Of a stretch of 64,000 nucleotides of DNA, positions 56,923 to 64,000 are shown piece after piece (the first letter of the stretch is position 1; each line of letters starts with the position of its first letter). The notes under the pieces were generated by a model. That model saw only the letters and a list, made by a program, of their open reading frames with translations, was not told the origin of the DNA and did not search any database. Both the position numbers and the translations under genes were made by a program. Origin of the DNA: Bryoerythrophyllum caledonicum (lineage: Eukaryota > Streptophyta > Bryopsida > Pottiales > Pottiaceae); assembly GCA_963971425.1 (NCBI GenBank), contig OZ020518.1:31812770-31876769 (forward strand), written 5' to 3'.

Positions 56923-59900
56923 ATGCTTGGCAGGACGAAGGTGCACACAATGGACGGCGAAACCAAGAAGTTTGTGAGGTACAGTGCTGCTGGAGAACCT
57001 TGGTTGATTGCTAAGGTGTATATGCCGTGAGTCTCATGTTGTGTCTCCAGGTTTCGGCCTACGTTGGACAGCCAAATGTCCATGGGCTCAGAGAGCGACG
57101 TGAATGTTCCACTGCGGTCAGACTTTTCCATTGACAGCGCCAACGGCTCAGTGGTGCGGCGAGGGTGGCAGAGAAGCTCCAGGGGCTTCTTCAAGCTGGG
57201 CCAAACGTTTGGGCTGAAGAGCTCATCCCAGGTGTACGCTGATGACGACATGCCCAAGGACACCAGGTTCTACTACTTGGACCCTGCAAGCCCGTCGCTC
57301 TACAAATGGAACACCTTCTTCTTGGCGTCCTGCCTCGTGGCCGTCTTCATCGACCCCCTCTTCTTCTACCTCCCCAAGGTGGACTTCGACCACAGCTGCA
57401 TCGTCATATCCAGGGACCTCAAGGTGGCAGTGACCGTCTTCCGCACCATCACCGACTTCTTCTACGTGGTGCACATGGTGCTTCGGTTTCGCACGGCGTA
57501 CGTTCGCCCTTCCACGCGCGTGTTTGGACGTGGGGAGCTCGTCACCAATCCCAGGGACATCGCCAAAAGATATTTCCAGTATGATTTCTGGATTGACTTC
57601 GCAGCTGTTCTCCCGATCCCTCAGGTGGGCACCGATTCACTCTACATCGCTGTCTGTCTGTCTTCTCTGGTCTAACATCGGTGTGCAGGTTGTGATCTGG
57701 ATCGTGGTGCCGCATGTAAGTGATGTGGTATCAGTCAACATCAACACGAAAAACGCGCTGCGGTACATCGTGGTGTTTCAGTACATCCCTCGCATGCTGC
57801 GGATCTTCCCCTTGTTGTCCAAGATCATCAACTCCACCGGCGTGCTCTTGGAGACTGCATGGGCCGGGGCGGCCTTCAACCTGCTGTTGTACATGCTCGC
57901 CAGCCATGTCAGTACTCTCTGCACTCTACCTTGTTTGTTGATCTCATCTTCGGCGGTCAAGACTGATTTAGAAGTAGGTGATTGTGATTGTAGGTGCTGG
58001 GTGCTGCTTGGTACCTGTTATCTGTGGAGCGGCAAGACACCTGCTGGATCAAGCAGTGCAGCCTTGCCGCCAACGACTCGTGTGTCAAGGAGTTTTTTGA
58101 CTGTACATGGAGCCAGGCATCGATTCCACCTCCTCAGTGGTATCGTGTCTTCCAGAACAGTTCCAACGTGTATTGTAACGGCGGTGGACCTCCAGATTCC
58201 GACGTTGCTCGCTTCAACTACGGGATTTACCAAAACGCGATCGACCAAACCATCTCGTCAATGTCGATGGTCTTCTCTCAAACCTACTTCTACTGCTTGT
58301 GGGTTGGCTTACTTGCTCTGAGGTACATTAATCTTTCCCTCTATCACCTTCGTCTTGTATGGCTCTTTATCTTGATCCTTTTGAGCCTGACATATGGCTC
58401 TTCTGATTTCTAGTTCCTTGACCCAAACTTTCGAAGTGAGTACCTTCGTCGGAGAGATCATCTTCACCATATTTATCATCCTCCTGGGCTTGCTTCTGTT
58501 CGCCTTCCTGATCGGCAACATGCAGGTATGTTCAGGCTCTGAATCTCTGGTTTCACATCAGCACACATGACTAGTGAGCTAGCCATTGGATGTGTCTTTT
58601 TCTACCAGCCATGTCTTCGTGTGGACAATCATTTGCAATTTGCAGTTTATCCTTCGAGTCAACAAATAGCGTGCGTTCGCATTGGTTGAAACACTGTAGT
58701 AATGGTAAAAGCACTTGTTTAGTGAAAGGATTTTGGGCTGCGCACATTGTTTAAACCAAGACGTGTATCACTTCTTATGGTAGAAAATTTATGAGTATGT
58801 TGTTTATGTCTTTCTTTACGTTTGCTGTGAGGTGGTTTCTGATACCGTGGAGCCCTGGTCATTAGACATACCTGCAATCGATGACGGTGAGGCTGGAGGA
58901 GATGCGAGTGAAGCGGCGGGACACCGAGCGATGGATGCGGCACCGAAACCTGCCTCACGACATAGTGCAGAGGGTGCGCCGCTACGATCAGTACAAGTGG
59001 GTGGCCACTCGCGGCGTGGACGAGGAGTCAGTGGTGCAGAGCCTGCCCTCCGACCTGCGTAGAGACATCAAGCGCCATCTCTGTCTCAGACTCCTCCGCA
59101 ACGTAAGCCTTCTTCTCGCACCTTTGGTTGCTTGGAAAAAGTTTCAACATCATCATCCTTTTCTCTGTCTTTCCAGGTGCCCTTCTGCGACCAGATGGAC
59201 GACAGTTTGCTGGACGCGATGTGCGAGCGGCTGAGACCCGCGCTTTGCACGGAGGGCACCCACATTCTCCGCGAAGGGGACCCCGTGAACGAGATGTTTT
59301 TCGTCATCCGCGGCGAACTCGAGAGCGTGACGACCAACGGAGGCCGGACGGGGTTCTTCAACAAGGCCGCCATCCTGAGCGGAGGCTTCTGCGGGGAGGA
59401 GCTCCTCACGTGGGCCCTGGACCCCAAGCCCCAGAGCCACCTCCCCATCTCCACCCACAGCGTCAAGGCCGTCAAGGAGGTCGAGGCCTTCACCTTGTCC
59501 TCGGACGACCTCAAGTTCGTCGCCAGCCAGTTTCGTCGCCTCCACAGCAAACAGCTGCAACACACGTTCAGGTGAGTCAACCACCATCCTTCTCTTGTCA
59601 AACCTCCCAAGTGCCCAAGCAAAATTATACCTCTAGAAACCTCATATGTGCACGTAAACTACAAACGTGTTCTAGGAAAGATTTTCTTCTTTTCATCGAT
59701 AAAACAAGTTGGAGTCTTCTTCATAATTCATCTGAGGTTCAATGATCTATGGTAAAGGACAATCCTTTTCCTACTGGGAACTTCGAGGTGAAGAATTATC
59801 AAGCCTTGTGTGGTGGGATTCCATATAATACATTGTGCGTCTGAGTTTAGTGTGTTGCATTTGTGATCTTGAGTTTATACCATAGCCGGTTGCTTACTCT

Positions 59901-60215
59901 GAGGCGGCATATCGCAGGTACTACTCCAACCACTGGCGGACGTGGGGAGCCTGCTTCATTCAGTCGGCGTGGCGGAAGTACCAGCGGCGTCGTCTGGCGG
60001 AGCTGCGTCGCAAAGAGGAGGACCAGTACTTGGCCCTGCAAGATGAGCTCACGGACAACAGGGCGCCCAGTCTGGGGGCCACCCTCCTCGCCGGCAAGTT
60101 TGCCAAGAACGCCATGCGCGGCGTGCAACGCCTCCGAAGCATGCACGCTGCCGAGCTCACGAGAATCTCCAACATCCCTAAACCCTCAGAGCCTGACTTC
60201 TCTCAAGAGCATTGA
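56923..60215 (+). CDS. Cyclic nucleotide-gated ion channel (plant CNGC)
   Basis: Plasma-membrane cation channel gated by cyclic nucleotides and calmodulin. Exons 56,923-56,978, 57,051-57,624, 57,689-57,907, 57,994-58,322, 58,414-58,525, 58,866-59,102, 59,177-59,571 and 59,918-60,215 join in frame to 739 residues. N-terminus MLGRTKVHTMDGETKKFVRF; six transmembrane segments in about residues 95-425; C-linker VRLEEMRVKRRDTERWMRHR, LPSDLRRDIKRHLCL; cyclic-nucleotide-binding domain with EGDPVNEMFFVIRGELE and the hinge GFCGEELLTWAL; calmodulin/IQ site ACFIQSAWRKYQRRRL. The pore reads LALRSSLTQTFEVSTFVGEI, lacking the usual G-Q-N-L-type filter of most plant CNGCs. The first-exon start could also be the Met at 56,950. 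Confidence 0.92.
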
Positions 60216-60845
60216 AGTCTAACTCCACTCGAACACTATCGGAGCGTTATCAGGGCTCTTCCCAGACGGCATCAGAAGTCCTTGGTGTAGTGTTAACAAG
60301 GTCAGAGTTCGGGGTAGCAACTGTGTTCCGAAGGAACTTCAGAAAGATCAGATTTTTTGGCATTTGATTGTAGGCATAACAAAAGGCAATACGTAAATAT
60401 GAGTACCTTTTAATACCCCACTGCACGTGCAGCTTGTTAGTATCTTATGAAACAATCGGAAGTTGATTTCATGGTTTGAAGCATACACAAATCCATCCAT
60501 ATAGTTTCATAGTTGTATTGTCATAATATCCTATCTACACGGTAGATTTTCATGAAGATTAAACCTCGTGTGGGATTTTGATGAAAATTACAGAATAATA
60601 GAACATCGCCGAAAATACGACATGAGATACTATATGTGAAAGTAACGCCTAAAGCACGTATATCTTTAATTGCATGTCCTGGTTAGGATTGGCAGAGCAG
60701 CACATCACCTCCAATACAATAAAACTTTCCTTAAAAAATTCCAACAATAGCCTCAGTGGAAGTTAATTCCTGAAAAAGCAAAGAGAACTCAAACATAGGA
60801 TCACTAGGGAGTAAGTTAAAATCTCTGTGGTGTCAAAAATGAGTT
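60216..60845. other. Convergent 3' flanks of CNGC and helicase genes
   Basis: No gene is seen; the two genes converge here and 630 bp must hold both 3' UTRs. Confidence 0.5.
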
Positions 60846-63800
60846 TCATCGCCTGCGGCGCTTGGACTTGGGAGCGCCAGAACCTTTTTGGGGCTTCGGA
60901 ACCGACGCAGGAATTGGTTTTGAAGACGTATTCAAAAGTGTAGATCTACGAAGGGCATCCAAAGGTTCCACTGCCTCTTGCCCAATCACAAGAAGCATAC
61001 CTTTCGTAGATACATTGTTTACTGGGCTGACAGGCGCCTTCCCACCCTTCTTGTTTGTCGATCTTGGAGTCGTATATTCCTTCAGCTGTCTCGCAAGCAC
61101 GGGAGTGATTCCTGACTGCACAACCAGTAAAATGAACCATGTCAAAACAGCTGGGGTACATATCCTCAAGGGGTGGAAGTTAGGCGGCGGGAACCGGGAG
61201 TTTGGCCTTGAGTTGCAAATACACGGCCAAGTTAGCTCCTCAAGAACCATCACAGCTACTAAGATGTTGATGATGCTTTTAGTATTGTGTAATCTTGCCA
61301 TATGGAGACCAACAAACACCTAATCAAACTCACAGGTAACCTACTTTGCGGATATCTCTAATGGATGAATAATCAAACTGATTGACAAGGGATAGGGTGA
61401 ACACATACGCCTGTAACGTATCGCCGAGAAAATGCCTTGGGTTCCAGTGGCTGCTTCAAAAGCTCCTGCAGCTCCTGTAAAATCAACCCGAACAAGTCAA
61501 TTTTGGGTTCCCTTCACATGATTATCGGAGCTAGAATCCAAGAAGCGAGTTTACCTGTTGCAAAGACTGAACTTGCATTAGTTCTCTCTTCTCCCTGGGC
61601 CTCTTAATGGATGTCTCTTCATCATCGTCACTCTCTTCAAGCTCAAGTTCGAGAGCATCTGCATTGCGTTTCGTCCAGGACTGCTTTACTTTGTTCTGCC
61701 ATGTTAACCACCACACGTCTCAGCTTTCAAGGAATGTAATCATAGCAAGAGAAAGGATTTCATTCTGCACCTTCACTGTCAAGTCCCGCAACTGGATTAA
61801 AAACGTGATGATTGTACTCGTTACTCATAATTCTGCAACTAATTACCTGCTGATGCTTCCGCAACACTTTGTCGACTTGAAATGCTAAACTAATACGCTT
61901 CAAAATTGCTGGTACGTAGGTTACGTCGATCGGAAAGGACGGTAATCCATTTGCCTGCACTCGAGTTCCGCGTTATTAGCAGTCAACCAATGACGAATCT
62001 CTACAATGTAAAGTTTATGCCTGAGGTAACCGAACATCCATTCTGAACCTACCATGTCTGAAAGAAGACAGCGGATTCAGTCAATTGCACTGCAAATACT
62101 TACCTTATCGAGGGCGCGGCACAGAGTAGTATACTTTGCGCGATCGGATGGAGAAATAATGGCAATACTAATACCATCAGTGTCTGCGCGTGCAGTTCTC
62201 CCACTTCTGTGAACATACATCTGCACCGTCGAACAAGAACAAAACGATTAGCAAATAGAATTGCATTCACTTCGAGACGACAAACAGAAGCGATCAGGGG
62301 GTAACGAATTCTACAGTGCGGCACAAGGCACTTTTCTGTGATTCAACAGCCTCAATACAAGAAAGTTAATGAAAAGGAAACAAGAAAATGCATAGAAGAA
62401 TAAAAGTGCAACCATGTAAGTAATCATGATTGAATACTAAAAGCGGTTGAAGTTTTCTTTTGCGATCGGAAGTGTAAGACTAGTTTAATCACCAAATTAC
62501 CTCAGCGGAGTGGGGCAATTGATAATGAATCACAGTTCGAATACCAGTTACGTCTAAACCACGAGCTGCCACATCTGTTGCCACCATCACGCAATCTTCA
62601 GCGGCTTTAAATCGATCCATTGCCTGATTGGGTGCACCAAACATCTCATTAGCAATGGTCTTAAATGAATGATATCTACAATAAAGGAACTTGAGCGGAG
62701 CCGCTTGGATAAGACATGAATCATGAATTACTTAAAGTGGTAGTACTGTTCTTGACAGCATTCCAAAGAAAAACTGAAAATCGAGGGATAAGATGGCACC
62801 TTTAGTCGCTGTTTCTGTTGCATTTGGGCGTGCAGCGGCCATACAGAAACTTGCAAAAGCCGAAGAATCGCTGTCACCCTCCGAAGAGCCGCAATAGATG
62901 TGCAGAACACTAATGTTCGCCCACAACCATGCACCTTCAATATGTAATACAAATATGCATCCTTTTCCTCGTCGCGACACCTGCAGAGAAAAAAAGTCAT
63001 CAGTGACAAAGAGCGGTAGGAGAGACTGTCAATGAAAGCAAGCTTCGGTATCTGCTCATTATACAAGTATCGCGTGGTTTAAAAAAGGTCTTACTCTATC
63101 ACGGATTCTTCGAGCTTCTTAGCGAGAATGTCTTTGGTGGTGAGGTCAACTATCGCTGCATTGCTTCTCATGGCAGCCTTTTGAATAAGAGAAGCCACTG
63201 AATACTCGTTCTTCTTTGACACGCTCTTATCATCGAAGAAACCCCTCTTCAGCTTCTTCTTGAAACCCGGAGGCAGCGCTAATGTAGCTGAAAACACTAG
63301 AGTTTGCCGCTTCTTCACTGGTTCATTAATGATAGAACCTGGAAAGTCTTCATCCATAGATACGTCTTCTGCAACTATTTGCTGTTCTTCATCTTCTTCT
63401 TCTTGCTCCTCCTCTTGCTCACCCTCTTGATCATCATCCTGCTCTTCATCAGCTGCCTGGTCTTCATCTTCACCTTCTTCACCTTCTTCAGCTTCATCAG
63501 CATCATCATCATCATCGGAATCAGGATAGACCTCAACATTTTCATCTTCTTCTTGCTCTTCATCTGCATCCTCTTTCGGGATTTCCCTTCTCCGTTTACG
63601 TCTTCGGGGTGCCTTTTCATCTTCTGCAGCCTGTTCGCGTTCCGTCTTTGGAAGCATATCCATGATCGTCTGTAGTTCCTTGAAGTGACCTCTTTCCACC
63701 ATGCGATCAGCCTCATCCAGAACAAAGAATGAGAGCTGCGATAGCTGAATTTCATACAGAATCAAAAGTCGTCAGTAATGCGTACGCTACGGAGAACAGA

Positions 63801-64000
63801 ATGACACTATACACTCACTCAAGCGCTTGTCTCACTAAGGACTACAGGTGGGAGAAAGGCTTACGTCAAGGAGATGCGACTCCCCAGCACTCATAAGCTC
63901 CCATAAGCGTCCAGGCGTCCCAACCACAATCTGTGGGTGGTACCCAAGTAGTCGCTGTTGCTTTTGAAGGGCCATCCCCCCAACAATGGGCACCACAGTA
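60846..64000 (-). CDS. DEAD-box RNA helicase, DDX24/Mak5/RH13 type (5' part off window)
   Basis: ATP-dependent RNA helicase; this type acts in 60S ribosome assembly in the nucleolus. In-window exons (minus): 63,865-64,000, 63,095-63,744, 62,800-62,980, 62,501-62,623, 62,104-62,220, 61,847-61,954, 61,555-61,695, 61,409-61,474 and 60,846-61,115; every junction keeps frame. Motifs in order: TPGR (Ib), VLDEADRM (II), FSATLAL (III), [13 protein letters not shown] (IV), [11 protein letters not shown] (V), HRSGRTARA (VI). Motifs Q, I and Ia are beyond the right edge. A highly acidic insertion of about 75 residues between II and III (63,370-63,590) is the mark of the DDX24/Mak5 group. The C-terminus is basic ([10 protein letters not shown]). 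Confidence 0.93.

Noticed and set aside
63304-63675. Plus-strand hydrophobic frame of 123 residues
   Set aside because: It is the antisense of the Asp/Glu-rich insertion of the DEAD-box helicase, which reads as Phe/Leu/Ile on the other strand.

Overview
This window is nuclear DNA from a plant. Genes are broken by short GT-AG introns (mostly 70-350 bp). The riboflavin synthase model begins with a chloroplast-transit-like leader, and the gene set includes plant families (ALMT, plant-type CNGC, MATE, type II peroxiredoxin). The mix of intact genes, short introns and unusual transposon proteins would fit an early-diverging land plant such as a bryophyte or lycophyte. The species cannot be fixed from the sequence, and this placement is inference.

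The left 27 kb is almost entirely mobile DNA. Positions 1-2691 are the 3' part of a non-LTR retrotransposon. Its long open frame ends in a PCIF1-like methyltransferase-related domain, an RNase H, a CCHC finger and an R2-type endonuclease, followed by a structured 3' tail. Positions 2700-7170 hold a dispersed palindromic repeat and a decayed multi-exon gene with a ParB-like part and an FCP1-like phosphatase part. A decayed Ty3/gypsy chromovirus begins near 7.9 kb, is cut at 10,966, and resumes at 25,711 with integrase and chromodomain. The DNA between, 10,967-25,700, is one 14.7-kb insertion with long terminal inverted repeats and a 10-bp target duplication. It looks like a giant Mutator-like element. 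It holds a broken transposase on the minus strand, plus-strand fragments of several ordinary plant genes (selenium-binding protein, long-chain acyl-CoA synthetase, probably mitochondrial enoyl reductase), and a multi-exon gene joining a ParB-like region to an N4/N6-type DNA methyltransferase.

From 30.8 kb on, conserved host genes sit as islands: riboflavin synthase (+, 30,860-32,163), type II peroxiredoxin (-, 33,333-34,008), ribosomal protein L7 (-, 40,284-41,627) divergent from an ALMT channel (+, 42,589-44,986), a MATE transporter (+, 51,499-53,085), a cyclic-nucleotide-gated channel (+, 56,923-60,215), and a DEAD-box RNA helicase of the DDX24/Mak5 type (-, 60,846 to beyond the right edge). 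Each multi-exon model closes in frame across all its splice sites. Between them lie a MITE family of about 360 bp (at least six copies), unclassified interspersed repeats, some in inverted orientation around the RPL7-ALMT block, and a BED-like zinc-finger frame at 54.5-55.2 kb.

The host genes are functionally unrelated housekeeping and transport genes; there is no operon or cluster logic. The main novelty is in the mobile DNA: two unrelated elements carry methyltransferase-related domains, and one has taken up pieces of at least two host genes, probably three.
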